64,000 nt of DNA from assembly GCA_964023275.1 (NCBI GenBank), contig OZ029921.1:1687001-1751000 (forward strand). Reading direction: 5' to 3'. The stretch comes from Norana najaformis (lineage: Eukaryota; Annelida; Clitellata; Crassiclitellata; Hormogastridae). A program made the position numbers and the translations under genes. The notes below the pieces were generated by a model. The model made no database searches and had not been told where the DNA came from. It was given only the letters and a program-made list of their open reading frames with translations. Below, piece by piece: positions 48,701 to 56,879 of this stretch. Position 1 is the first letter of the stretch, and every line of letters begins with the position of its first letter.

Positions 48701-51700
48701 CCAAAGTGGGGAGTGGGAGCCAAAAACACCTTTACCCCAGATTTTTTAGTGGAGACCATTGCATTGTATCAAAATGCCTGTTAAAAATGAAGTGCAAGTG
48801 TGAATGTTCATTTTTTATACGACTCTACCAGTTAATCTTCATCGGTTTTGATTTCTTCACCGTTAGTATTACCAAGGCACAAAATTTCATTCCTTCCTAA
48901 CTGCATCTCATTTCAAAGTCAGTAACTAGTAGCTTTCAATCAGTAACTTTGCTTATTCACAGATCATGTGGCTTCTGAATTTCTTTCCTCCTGAAGTGTG
49001 CTATATAAAGTCTTATTTACACTTACATTACAATGACGACATGACTCGCGGCATTTGGTTCTGTAGTGATCTTACCTGAAGGTGGGCCAGAGGGTGGAAC
49101 TGTCGTCACACCTGCAACATTTAAAAATTTGTAACCAGTCAGTATTTTAAAATCTAATATAGTCAATGTCTTCATTTTATAGCCGATTATGTTATGGGGC
49201 ACAAGATGAGAACTCTTGAAACATATCTCCATCCTGGTGGGGATTTGAACCTCCAACCTTTGAGTGGATAGTCCAGCATACTAACTACTAGGTTATCATA
49301 CCCCAAGATCCAAGAGTGTGCGGCAGGGTGGTCTATTGGTATCGCGTTTGGTCAATGATCATGCGGTTGTAGGTTCAACTCCATGCAACAACCCTGGGCA
49401 TATTGTTAGCACACACCTTGCCTCTGTCACCAAGCAGAATTCGGTACCAGCATAAGCTGGGAAGTAAATGGCAAGTCCTGCGATGTGCTGGTCCCACGTC
49501 CAGAACCTTGGAATTCGTCCAATGCCGGCTCAGGGGCCTAAGGAAAAGGAAATGAGCGCCTCCCCTACGTCTCACTTGTGGGTTACGAGAAACTTTACTT
49601 AATTTAACACCCAAGAAGAGGATACAGATGAAAGAACCAACATACCGGCTGCTCCACATCTGCTTGTGATAGTGTACTGTGATGCCCCGGATACCTTAAT
49701 GACCTCTCGCAGGCTAAATGTCTTGATGTGGTGGTAGCAGAGCACCCGAGTTCCCTCGCTCATCATGTCAACGGCGAGGCAGTTGGAACGTAAAACGCAC
49801 TGGTCTTTGCACAGGTCAGCTGTGTTTAAATTCGCCAAGTAGATTCCTCCTGGCGACACAACATCTTTCTCAACCTTCCACTGTGTGCCACTACAAGCTG
49901 AAATTTCAAAGAATTAAATAGGAATGTACTAATTTTATAATAACAATAATAATAACAAATGCAATAATAATAACAATAGTAATAGTAATGATAATAATAA
50001 TAATAAAAATAATATTAACAATAGTAATAATAATAATAACAATAGTAGTAGTAGTAGTAATAATAATAATAATAATAATAGTAGAAGTAGTAGTAATAGT
50101 AGTAGTAGTAGTAGTAATAATAATAATAATAATAACAGCAAAAGAGATACACATGCAAGACATCAAACTTGAAGCAGAGACAAGACTCTTGCAGTATCTC
50201 TGGACAATCCCTCTGACTTGACACAGCACTCAAGAATCAGCTGGTTCCCTGCACTTGGGTTTTAAGTAGCACTTGAGAAGTTTATAGTTCACAATTACAA
50301 TTAATCTAAATCTAACTTCTCTAGCCCCATTGTAAAACTCCACAATGCATCAGTCAGTGACATATAGACATATCAGAGGTAGCTTAGCAATAAGACAACG
50401 AAAATATGTGAACACAAGATGATAGTATGACAAGACGATATCTCAGTGGTTACTGAGTAACCAGATAATTTGATAAAAAAAAGATGGCAAGATTTAAATA
50501 TTAAAATAAATACTGTTACTAACCTTCTTCACATGTTCCTTTGGAGATGTTAATGGAATCAACTGCAGTTTCTTCCCCAGTTCCACCTGAAATGGCTCGC
50601 CAAATGATCTGCTCAAGCAACAGTTTCATTTCAATCATAGCTCAGGGTATCCAACTGGTAGACAACACTACAATAGTAGACTTCAAGAGCTTAGATTAGA
50701 TAAAAACTGGATTAAACTGGATTATACTGGTTTAGTTTAAATGTAAACATACACGGTTTTTCTATAGCGACCATATGGCCTTGACTCTGCTCACTTTTCA
50801 ATGAATGAATCGGGTAAGATCCTTCACTACTGCTGCCCGTTTGAATGGGCACCACGCCATTTCAGGTCCCTGTGTACGGACCGTGCTAGCCCGAGATTCA
50901 AATCTCAGAAATAAGCTACAACTGGGAAGCAAACCGGCATCCTCATGCTCAGAGACAACTTAACGTACACATTAACCAATGTAGCTAACCAAGGCCAATG
51001 CTTAGATCATTTTAGCTTAAAGAAATGACAAGAATATATTAAATTACTATTAATTGAGAGTCTGTGTTTGCAAGACACAGCCAATGGTGACTTTTCTACT
51101 TACTTACAGATGAACTTGAACTGTAATGTAACTTAGGGTAGCAAAGGCAATGCTTTTGTAAGGCACCAAAAGGCGCTATAAAAGTATGTTAATGTACTAG
51201 ATCAGTGGTTCTCAAACTTTTTGGTCTGAGGATCCATTTACACTCTTAAAAATTATTGAGGACCCAAAAAGCTTTTATTTACATGTATTACATCTATCAA
51301 TATTTACCGCATTACAAATTATAACTGAGAAATTAATATATTAATTCATTACAAAATTCCAATAATAAGCCCATTACATGTTCATATAAATGACATAATT
51401 TTTATGAAAAGTGACTGAATTTTCCAAGTATTTTCTTAGTATTATTCTGAAAATAGATTAGACCTTGTGGGCCCCCTGAAATGGTCTCGGGGACATCCAG
51501 GGGTCCCCGAACCACCCTGAGATGGTGGTCTGGGAATGGTGGTCCATACTAGATGCTGAGAAAGGAGCCGGATTTGGCTACAGAGAACTAAAGACCAAGG
51601 CAAAGAATGCAAGAATGGCGTCATTGAACTCCTGACCTTGTGAAACAGTCAAGTACTAAAAGACAATTGGCACCGACTAACCCTTTCACCAGATTCCAGC

Positions 51701-54381
51701 GAGTAAGACAATCGTTCGAGGATCCAATTCCTGATGCTGACATCTCCACTCTGCCAGATTTCTTTACGTGACGCAGTCTGGCTGCCTTTCTGAGTATAGA
51801 CGATCATTTTGCCGACTTTGGTGCCATAGGTGGAGTACGCAAACTGAATGCATGCGACCCCTGATGAACTGAGGTCAGGTGTAGAGAATCTGAAATCAAA
51901 ATCTAATCCAATCTAGCGACTTCTAAAGCGCCGAATGTATGAAGAAAACCACATTTCAGCAACTCAGAAACATGACCATCTCACAGTCTTTCCCTTTCTT
52001 CCCCTGAAAATTCAAACTCTTCAGCCGTAGAAAGCTCTCAAAACAGTTTATTTTAAACCACATTGTCTTAGAATAATTGCTAGATAGCCATATTTCAGCA
52101 ATGCTGAGAGATTCCAAAAAGGTGCTAAATAAATATTCATACATACATACACATACACATACATGCACGCACATGCATGAATACATACATATATACATAC
52201 TGTACACTCACACGCATGCATGCATACATACACACACACACAGACATACATATGTATGTACATACATGCATACATATAAACATGAATGCATACATACTTA
52301 CATATATACAAACATGAATACATACACACATGCATACATAAATGCATACATACCAGTATATACGCACACACATGCATGGCTTATAAGGGTAACAATACAA
52401 GTGACTATGTCTCGCTATTCTACGCACCATGTACGTATATGTGATGATGCCTATGAAATGGGACCACAACACTGGATTTATACAGGCCTCTGAATGTGGT
52501 CACCCATCAAAATATCAACACTGGGTCTTCACTGGCATTCACTAGGGGACGCCTCCGTCTATCAAATCTAGCACAACTGTTTATGAAAACTGAACATCGC
52601 AAGAATAACATTGCGAGCTGTATAACTTCCAACTAATGGATTTCCTGTGGACTATATATGAGTTTTACCAAAAATTGCACCTTTCAGGTACAGCATGTTC
52701 TAAATTCTACATAAAATGCCATAATACTCCAATTATACAACATTATACACCATTATTTTCAGAGTTTTTGATGATCATAGTGGTATAAATAACTCAAAAC
52801 CTGCCATGTGGTCCCTTTTCGCAGGCGGCATCACAATTATAGATTGATGAATAAATTATAGATAGATGAATAAATTATAGATTGATGAATAAATTATAGA
52901 CTGATGAATAATTTATAGATTGATGAATAACTTATAGCATAATGAATAATAGATTGATGAATAAATTATACTATCATGAATAAATTGCCACGTGTGGTCC
53001 CTTTTCATAGGCGGCATCATATATACTCCCAGGTATCAACATTCACAATGTTGTCAACCACAGATCATATATCAAAACCCAGAATATTCCTTCCATAACA
53101 TGAACCGTACTCGGAAACATGTAGCTTCTTCAAGTTTTCTGGAAACAAGTAGAATTTTGATTGGTCGTGGCCACCTTCCGGACCAGCATCCATCGATGTC
53201 GTCGCTCCTGACTTCCTGACCCAATCGCTGCCACTCTGCTGTATGCCACACAGGTCTGATTCAAAGTCGCATTGGAAAGGACCTATGAAACAGCGAGTCA
53301 TGAAAATACATTATATGACGAGTCATGAAAATATATTATTTGAAAAACGGTTTGTGTGCATGTATGTATTTATAACTTTATCCTACCTCTGATCCCTTGT
53401 ATGTATGTTTGTATGTGCATATATGTATGTATATACGTAAGTGCTCATAATGCATTATTTACATACTTATGTATGTATGACTGTACATTTTCTACATACA
53501 TATGAATGTGTATGTATACATGCATTTACATATGCACGTATGCATTTATGTGTGTAAGTATGCACGTACGTCTGTAGTTTTTAAACTGCTACTCATAATT
53601 CGAATATACAATAAAAATGATTTCTCAGTGTAAATTTCCATAATCGGAGATTTATATTGCATCATTCAATGGTCTTTGAATGTTATTTCCATTCTGTGTG
53701 ACTTCTATGACATCCATTATCTTAACTTTAAATGAGTTTTACCGAAAATCGCATCTTTCTGGTACAGCAAGTTCTAAAGTCTGCCAAAGGCATTGCCTGA
53801 TGGCTCGCTAGTTGCCATCCTCATCCCCGCTGATATACACGATACATATTACGATTTACAACTAAACAGATTATGATTTACAACTTAAACTTCTGCAGGC
53901 TCTACCAGTTTCTAGATTTCCGCGCACTCTCAAAAGCACAAGAATGGATAAACTGCATCACGCAGAGTAATTAAAAATTCGACTCTATAGGACGAGTTAT
54001 TACCATACTGAATATGATCAGCATAACAACACGTCAACAATTAATGGAAATTTATTTTCCCTTTCTTTGTCGTATACTTATCGACATTTTGTAGTGGTCT
54101 GTGCGAATGTTCAAACGCATTAGATTAGGTGCAGTATGTACTTTGCGCAACGTCTAAACTCCGCCCAGTGGCGTGAACCTGGCGCTCAGTATTTTACCAT
54201 TTTGTGAGATTTTTACATCAATCTCGCTCTTTCCCAAATCCCATAACATTCATTCAGTTTTCCTACCTTCTCCGGCTTTTACAATGGGGCTCATCACCAA
54301 AACCATAAGAACTGAGGCAGCCGATAAAATCCTGGGCCACGACAAGTGACAACCGCTGTCGAAGGTCGCCCTTAAAACCAT
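30611..54381 (-). CDS. Secreted/cell-surface mosaic lectin: MAM, PAN-like x5, CTLD, WSC, CTLD (3' end not found)
   Basis: I assembled 26 exons by frame, splice sites and domain logic: 54267-54381, 53147-53282, 51682-51889, 50524-50608, 49646-49897, 49076-49111, 47716-47991, 47134-47166, 46437-46709, 45539-45565, 44011-44034, 42577-42606, 41661-41912, 41046-41075, 40155-40457, 39203-39229, 38614-38649, 37787-38032, 36886-36924, 36466-36629, 35719-35851, 34519-34674, 33695-33795, 32856-33006, 31746-31895, 30611-30787. They sum to 3460 nt, about 1153 codons, in one frame. Order: signal peptide, MAM, five six-Cys PAN/Apple-like modules separated by mini-exon linkers, C-type lectin halves flanking a WSC domain, a second C-type lectin, and a Pro/Lys-rich tail. 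All these are extracellular adhesion or carbohydrate-binding folds. No membrane segment was found in these exons. The gene leaves the last exon in phase 1, so at least one terminal exon is missing. I know no family with this order. Confidence 0.85.
30930..31110 (+). repeat. tRNA-headed SINE (SINE-V)
   Basis: GGGGCATGATAGCCACTTGG, TTAGAGCGCTCGGCTTGTAA and ACGGGTTCAAGCCTCCCC give good A and B boxes. The body includes GTGTAGGGACCTAGAGCAAG and the tail TGGCGCTTAATAAAAGC. Confidence 0.8.
31440..31665 (-). repeat. tRNA-related SINE (SINE-F)
   Basis: TCACTTTCTTAGCCTCAGCA, TCGCCATCTGATCTTCCCAC and, at the far end, GATTTGAACTTTGGACATCT and GGTTGACAGTCCACTAAGC, the reverse of a B box and anticodon arm. 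Related copies are at 30370-30570 and, in part, 42455-42530 and 49230-49300. Confidence 0.6.
31746..33795 (-). CDS. Mosaic lectin exons 23-25: second C-type lectin domain
   Basis: Exons 33695-33795, 32856-33006 and 31746-31895 give a complete C-type lectin fold. Exon 23 has SDSCGKGPDY, WGTCVYF and VTWHQART. Exon 24 has HCLSLSGDLLIIDTEE and YIWIGLFSRIYYWDD. Exon 25 has ELCYTKFSSGEPV, FQKNC, GSCEDETHEFICE. All canonical Cys and the W-I-G-L core are present. GEP stands where EPN/QPD occurs in sugar-binding lectins, and WND is absent, so calcium-dependent sugar binding cannot be assumed. Confidence 0.86.
32130..32275 (+). repeat. SINE-C copy
   Basis: GTAGCGACCGTGTGGCCCTC, CCCGTTTAAATGGGCACCAC and CCATTTAAGGTCCCCGAGTA. 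The 3' half is replaced by a SINE-E fragment (to about 32470). Confidence 0.75.
33078..33170 (+). repeat. AAT/GAT microsatellite
   Basis: About 90 bp of ATAATGATAATAATAATAAA-type sequence beside the 3' splice site of lectin exon 24. Confidence 0.95.
33885..34075 (+). repeat. SINE-C copy
   Basis: GCTCATTTTTCTATGAATTA, ATCCTTCACCACTGCTG, ACCGTGCTAGCCCAAGATTT and CAAACCGGCATCCTCA. Confidence 0.85.
34519..38032 (-). CDS. Mosaic lectin exons 18-22: C-type lectin domain split by a WSC cassette
   Basis: Exon 37787-38032 holds the N-half of a C-type lectin fold: CYLIMKANLKWKEAQTEC, then GKLVSIKSV and MWIGA, ending SVSLWRVVQ. Exon 34519-34674 holds the C-half: MWHYNEPKN, a Cys after HW, PCNEDQKFICQ. 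Joining them directly (both phase 1) gives a continuous fold of about 133 residues with the expected W-x-G...W...EP...C...C...FIC order. Three WSC exons lie between them in the DNA, all on the same strand. The calcium-binding EPN/QPD is EPK here and no WND triplet is visible, so classic sugar binding is uncertain. Confidence 0.8.
35214..35480 (+). repeat. SINE-A, near full length
   Basis: A tRNA-like head with GGTGGTCTAATGATTTGGTC and GTTGCGGGTTCGACTCCGTG. Then AACCCTGGGCAAG, GTGCCTCTGTCACCAAGCAG, GCTGGGAAGTAAACGGCAAG, GTCCAGGACCCTGG and CAAGGGCCTAAAGAAAAGGA. Confidence 0.88.
35719..36924 (-). CDS. Mosaic lectin exons 19-21: WSC domain cassette
   Basis: Exons 36886-36924, 36466-36629 and 35719-35851 encode a linker (GTGVCESEKSLGI) and a WSC domain. 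It starts QGCYMEAK, continues SCLKECRKHNFQYAGVR (the C-x3-C...YAG motif), then LCTCG, the paired Cys of ECVEPC, and ends HCGGIGANAVFK, the canonical CGG close. The outer introns are phase 1 and the internal one phase 0. I chose donor T|gtcagt at 35719/35718 because it keeps the full CGG tail and restores phase. A GC donor after AAG is an alternative but breaks the frame. WSC domains bind carbohydrate, as in yeast Wsc sensors and polycystin-1. Confidence 0.82.
37003..37185 (+). repeat. SINE-B copy
   Basis: ATAATCGTAATCATAATTCC, ACAGCGCCCAACGAAAGCCA, GGGACCAGCTTATTCACAGG and GGTCAAGATCCAAAAGTCAG. Confidence 0.88.
37493..37675 (+). repeat. SINE-B copy
   Basis: The same blocks as 37003-37185: CACAGCGCCCAATGAAAGCT, CCAGCTTATTCACAGGCACT and TCAAGATCCAAGAGTCAGGC. 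It ends 110 bp before the lectin exon 18 donor. Confidence 0.88.
38078..38345 (-). repeat. SINE-A, reverse orientation
   Basis: GCAGGACTTGCCGTTTACTT, AATTCTACTGCTTGGTGACA and GTCGAACCCGCAACCGTATG are the reverse complement of the 35214 copy. Confidence 0.88.
38727..38804 (-). CDS. Possible orphan C-type lectin tail exon
   Basis: A 78-nt phase 1-1 frame reads LCQQSDGFWNVLGSQHSFLC and TFEPA. It matches the end of a C-type lectin domain (W-N-x-x-C...H-x-F-x-C-x-F-E), but the first Cys of that pair is Gly. The acceptor (gaggag) has a weak pyrimidine tract. The donor is G|gttttaat. No matching N-half lies upstream. It is either a decayed domain or a rarely used exon. Confidence 0.35.
39390..39690 (+). 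repeat. SINE-A, diverged copy
   Basis: GGTTGCAGGTTCAAGCCTGC, ATTCTGGGCAAGTTG, CACGTCCAGGACCTTGGGAC and CAGGAAATGAGCACC. Confidence 0.75.
40155..49897 (-). CDS. Mosaic lectin exons 5-15: five PAN/Apple-like modules with linker mini-exons
   Basis: Five single-exon modules lie at 49646-49897, 47716-47991, 46437-46709, 41661-41912 and 40155-40457, each 84-101 residues and phase 1-1. Each shows six Cys with a core C-x3-C-x5-C then A/G-x-D/E: for example CKDQCVLRSNCLAVD, CRDTCLQERNCIAVD, CLAECLADTKCIAVD, CLDGCQNDAKCQGID and CLDSCVHNKKCMAAE. A Trp and an aromatic-GG segment precede it in most copies, and a closing R/D/Q-C follows. The pattern fits the PAN/Apple superfamily (plasminogen N-terminus, kallikrein, many invertebrate lectins), which bind protein or sugar. 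The match is by Cys spacing only. Modules 1-3 are most alike. Between them lie mini-exons 49076-49111, 47134-47166, 45539-45565, 44011-44034, 42577-42606 and 41046-41075. Confidence 0.78.
40458..40960 (+). repeat. Degenerate GGTAA-rich simple repeat
   Basis: GAGGTAAGGTAAGGTAATGC followed by many AAGGTAA/AGGTTAA words. It lies immediately upstream (minus strand) of lectin exon 15, so it forms that exon's pyrimidine-rich acceptor tract. Confidence 0.6.
41400..41560 (+). repeat. SINE-D, two partial copies
   Basis: CTAATCTAAAGACTTCTATA, GCATCGTTATCACAATGCCC and TGATGGTCGTTTCAAGTCAA, then the core again from TATAGCGCCGTTATCATAAT. Confidence 0.75.
42000..42165 (-). repeat. SINE-A, reverse orientation, partial
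   Basis: TAGGACTTGCTGTTTACTTC and CAAAATTCTACTGCTTGGTA. The tRNA-like head is lost. Confidence 0.75.
42215..42450 (+). repeat. SINE-E copy
   Basis: TTTTCAAGAAATCACACCCT, CACCCTAACAGCTCCTCTCC, GACAACCCCACTGACTTGAC and the tail CAAGTGCTTTATAAATTTAA. A second long copy lies at 56880-57130; fragments are at 32290-32470, 34320-34450 and 50205-50290. Confidence 0.75.
43500..43690 (+). repeat. Degenerate tandem repeat of about 20-22 bp
   Basis: Repeated CATCTTGAATCCATGCTCAT-like words, six or more copies with drift. Confidence 0.7.
45320..45452 (+). repeat. CAGA-type microsatellite
   Basis: GACAGACAGAAAGACAAGCA-type sequence. The antisense Cys/Leu/Ser frames here are artefacts. Confidence 0.95.
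45765..45910 (-). repeat. SINE-C, reverse orientation
   Basis: GGTCTAGCACGATCCATACA, GAATGGCGTGGCGCCCATTC and AATTCATTGAAAAATGAGCA, with the tail GGTGCTATAGAAAATGT. Confidence 0.8.
46738..46935 (+). repeat. SINE-B copy
   Basis: ATTGTAATCGTAAATG, CACAGGCGCTCAGTCAAAAC, AAAATCGATAGGCAAGAAGT and GATCCAAGAGTCAGGCAGGC. Confidence 0.88.
48060..48275 (+). repeat. SINE-B copy
   Basis: CTTATTCACAGGCGCTCAGT, AGGGTTCAGTTCCAGGTCAA and TATGGTGGGTGGCGTTTGGA. A diverged relative follows at 48320-48490. Confidence 0.88.
49318..49605 (+). repeat. SINE-A, near full length
   Basis: GGGTGGTCTATTGGTATCGC, CAATGATCATGCGGTTGTAG, AACCCTGGGCATATTG, TCACCAAGCAGAATTCGGTA and CTAAGGAAAAGGAAATGAGC. It ends just below the lectin PAN-1 exon. 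Confidence 0.88.
49932..50135 (+). repeat. AAT/AGT trinucleotide microsatellite
   Basis: About 200 bp of ATAATAATAATAATAATAGT-type repeats directly upstream (minus strand) of the PAN-1 exon acceptor. Confidence 0.95.
50524..53282 (-). CDS. Mosaic lectin exons 2-4: MAM domain
   Basis: Three exons (53147-53282, 51682-51889, 50524-50608) encode a MAM domain of about 143 residues. It opens QCDFESDLCG, matching the MAM CDFE-x-DLC signature. The middle exon carries ACIQFAYSTYG, the C-x-F-x-Y-x-x-x-G core. The third ends DSINISKGTCEE, the usual DDI...G-x-C close. All four conserved Cys are present. Internal introns are phase 2 and 0, while the outer ones are phase 1, as in shuffled extracellular modules. 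MAM domains mediate adhesion and homotypic binding in proteins such as meprins and receptor phosphatases. Confidence 0.88.
50745..50955 (+). repeat. SINE-C, near full length
   Basis: TCTATAGCGACCATATGGCC, ATCCTTCACTACTGCTGCCC, GGACCGTGCTAGCCCGAGAT and GAAGCAAACCGGCATCCTCA. Confidence 0.88.
52136..52375 (+). repeat. CATA microsatellite
   Basis: About 240 bp of ACATACATACACATACACAT-type repeats in the MAM intron between lectin exons 2 and 3. Confidence 0.95.
52803..53030 (+). repeat. 20-bp minisatellite between two direct repeats
   Basis: About eight copies of a TATAGATTGATGAATAAAT-like unit (52838-52985). On both sides stand near-identical blocks, GGTCCCTTTTCGCAGGCGGC at about 52811 and GGTCCCTTTTCATAGGCGGC at about 52995. 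Confidence 0.85.
53340..53580 (+). repeat. TGTA-rich microsatellite
   Basis: GTATGTATGTTTGTATGTGC-type repeats. Confidence 0.85.
54267..54381 (-). CDS. Mosaic lectin exon 1: signal peptide
   Basis: Met at 54381 starts 38 codons plus 1 nt, followed by donor G|gtagg. After a polar N-region (MVLRATFDSG) the hydrophobic core runs ILSAASVLMVLVMS, then PIVKA and GEG, a plausible signal-peptidase site after Ala. Met26 could be an alternative start but would shorten the signal. A TGACGTCA palindrome lies about 180 bp upstream. Confidence 0.75.
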
Positions 54382-54558
54382 CGTTTATTTTAAGTGTTAA
54401 ATATTTCGCACGCAGCCGATAATAGATTATTATCGAACGGTACGCCTACACAGGTCCTCTAGTTAATAATTCATTAATTGCTAATTAAATGTCATCTTTC
54501 ATTGATACACAAAACCTTGGCAACGTTTCAAACTTGGCGAAAAGAATGCCGTTGGTAT

Positions 54559-54566
54559 GACGTCAT
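54559..54566. promoter_or_regulatory. CRE palindrome TGACGTCA upstream of the mosaic lectin gene
   Basis: TGACGTCA lies 178 bp upstream of the lectin start codon, with a half site (ATGACGTTG) 20 bp further on. The spacing is almost the same as at ZPR1. Confidence 0.45.
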
Positions 54567-54879
54567 GGTATAGCGTATGACGTTGTATTGCTCAGATTAT
54601 TTAGCGCTAAAAGTTTCTTTTATTTTTGGAATAAGAAAAATCCTTTTTGCTACACTTTTTTAATCCTGAACATAATATTGTATGCGCCTATTCGTTAGAG
54701 CAAGATTCGAAATTTGTTCAGACTAAATTAACTTTATTTTAAATTCGATCAGATCTCTACACGCGCCCCTACGCAAGGCTGTATTTTCCTATCATCGTTG
54801 TGATCATGCCTTAACTTACACTGACCAAAACACACACAATGAGATCATCAGTTTATTAAGTAAGCTTAATTACTGTGTG

Positions 54880-54912
54880 CAACTTAGAGTCAGCTGTGGA
54901 CTTTACAACAAT
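54880..54912. repeat. Target-site duplication, 3' side of the RTE-like element
   Basis: CAACTTAGAGTCAGCTGTGG followed by ACTTTACAACAAT. The same 33 bp with one change recurs at 56698-56730 beyond the other end of the element. Confidence 0.9.
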
Positions 54913-56697
54913 TCTGTTCTGTTCTGTTCTCAGCCTTCCTCGTTCCGAGATTCGGCCGCATCATGCACAATGTTCCTCCAGTGTCCTCTGTCTTCCACCA
55001 GCCTGAGCATCTCCTCCATTGTTAGCCCAGTCCATGCCCTGATGTTGCCCAGCCAGTTTATTCTCGGTCTTCCTCTTTTCCGTCCTCCCGGTATTGTGCC
55101 CTGTATTATCTCCTTCTCGATGCATGTTCCCTCCTTCCTCATGATGTGGCCAAAATAGATCAATTTCCTTTTCCTTACTGTCTTCAAAAGATTCCTCTCT
55201 ACTCCAGCCGCTTCCAGTACCCATTCATTTGACCGCATTTCCATCCACGATATTTGCATGATCATTCTTAGACATTTCATCTCGAATGCTTCTATCCTCC
55301 TCACTTCCTCCTTCCTCAAAGTCCAACTCTCACATCCGTACAGTGCCACCGGCCATACTAATGTCATCAAGAGCCTCATCTTTGTTACCAGTGATATGCC
55401 ATGGCTTTTCCATATTTTTTTAAGATTTGTAGCCATTGCATATCCCTTTGCAAGTCGTACCCTTATCTCTGCTCCACAATCGCTGTCCCTGTCGATCCTC
55501 GAGCCCAAGTACATGAAAGTATTCACCTGCTCCACTGTTTCCTGACCTATGCTGATCTGACACCTGGTTTCTGCTGTTGTCATGACCTTTGTTTTATCCG
55601 TGTTAATCCGCATTCCATATTTCCTTCCTGCTCTGTCTAATCTTTCAACCAGTGTTTGTAATTCCTTCTCAGATTCTGTTATTAGTACTATGTCGTCTGC
55701 GTATCTTAAGTTTGTCAACCGCCTTCCCCCTATCTGCACTCCTCCGTCAAAACCCTCCAAAGCCTCTCTCATTACCCTCTCCGCCAGAATGTTAAATAAA
55801 CTTGGAGACAACACGCATCCTTGTCTCACCCCTCTCCTGACTCTGAACTCTCCAGATAGTGTTCCTGCCACTTTGATCTTTGCGTTTTGTTTCTTGTACA
55901 GCTTGGATAACAACTTTATTATGTGTCCAGGAAATCCCATTTCTATCATTGTTGTCCATAATGTTTCATGTGCTATTGAATCAAAAGCTTTTTTGAAGTC
56001 TACAAAGCACATGAAAAGAGGTTGTTGATGTTCATTTGCCTTTTGCATAATAATTCTCAGGTTTGTTATCTGGTCTCTTGTCCCTCTAGCCTTCCGAAAA
56101 CCCGCCTGTTCTTCCGCCACTTCTGCTTCCGTCTGATTCCTTATTCTTTCCAAAATGATCCTCAGCATAATCTTACTTGCGTGTGCGACCAAGGCCACTG
56201 TTCTATAGTTTGTACATTGCCTGGCATCTCCTTTCTTTGGTATGGGTACAAAAATTGAATCCGCCCAATCCTCTGGCCATTCTCCATCTTCCCATAGTGC
56301 TGTGCATATAAGATGAAATCTGTCTACTGTAGCTTCTCCTCCGTATTTAAACAGTTCCGCAGGTATTCCATCCGGCCCCGCTGATTTCCCGTTCGCACAC
56401 TGTTTTATCGCTCTTGCCACTTCTGATCTTAAAGGGGGTGGCTCTCTCTCGTATTCATTCGTGTCCTCCTTCACCTCTTTGTCATCGTACAGTTCTTCGC
56501 AATACTGCCTCCAACGTTCAGCAATGCCTTCAGTGTCCGTGATGTATTCTCCATTTTCTGCCTGTATGCAGTGTATTTTTGGCTGGAATTTGTTTGTAAT
56601 TGACCTGACTGTTCTATACAGATATCTACTGTTCCCCTTCTTGTTCTCTATTTCCGCCTTTTCACACACCTCCTCCAGTTGTTTCTGTTTGTCGTTT
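54913..56697 (-). mobile_element. 5'-truncated RTE-like non-LTR retrotransposon with intact RT frame
   Basis: An open frame (track start 56669, but open to the truncation point) encodes a reverse transcriptase with NGKSAGPDGIPAEL, MCFVDFKKAFDSI, RRGVRQGCVLSPSLFN and the catalytic LRYADDIVLI. A thumb region and a C-terminal GRPRINWLGNI follow, and the stop is near 54930. The family resembles RTE-clade elements by these motifs. The APE endonuclease is missing, as expected for 5' truncation. After the stop only about 20 nt remain, ending in three copies of a 5-bp (AACAG-type) repeat, the tail style of RTE elements. It is flanked by a 33-bp direct repeat with one mismatch. The frame has no stop, so the insertion is young. 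It lies between the lectin and SLC34 genes. Confidence 0.92.
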
Positions 56698-56730
56698 CAA
56701 CTTAGAGTCAGCTGTGGACTTCACAACAAT
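56698..56730. repeat. Target-site duplication, 5' side of the RTE-like element
   Basis: CAACTTAGAGTCAGCTGTGG followed by ACTTCACAACAAT. It differs from 54880-54912 at one position (T/C). Confidence 0.9.
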
Positions 56731-56819
56731 GGCAGTTCAATATTCCCTATGCACGAATATCAACAACTTCATTAATTATATATATAGTGCCAAAATCCCT
56801 CGCCCTGAAACACTATATA

Positions 56820-56870
56820 TATAAGTATATATATATATGTATATATATAATACACACACACACACACACT
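56820..56870 (+). repeat. TA and CA microsatellite
   Basis: ATATATATATGTATATATAT followed by (AC)n. Confidence 0.95.
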
Positions 56871-56879
56871 AAAAACTGA

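Noticed and set aside
49318-49400. tRNA gene
   Set aside because: SINE-A head, as above.
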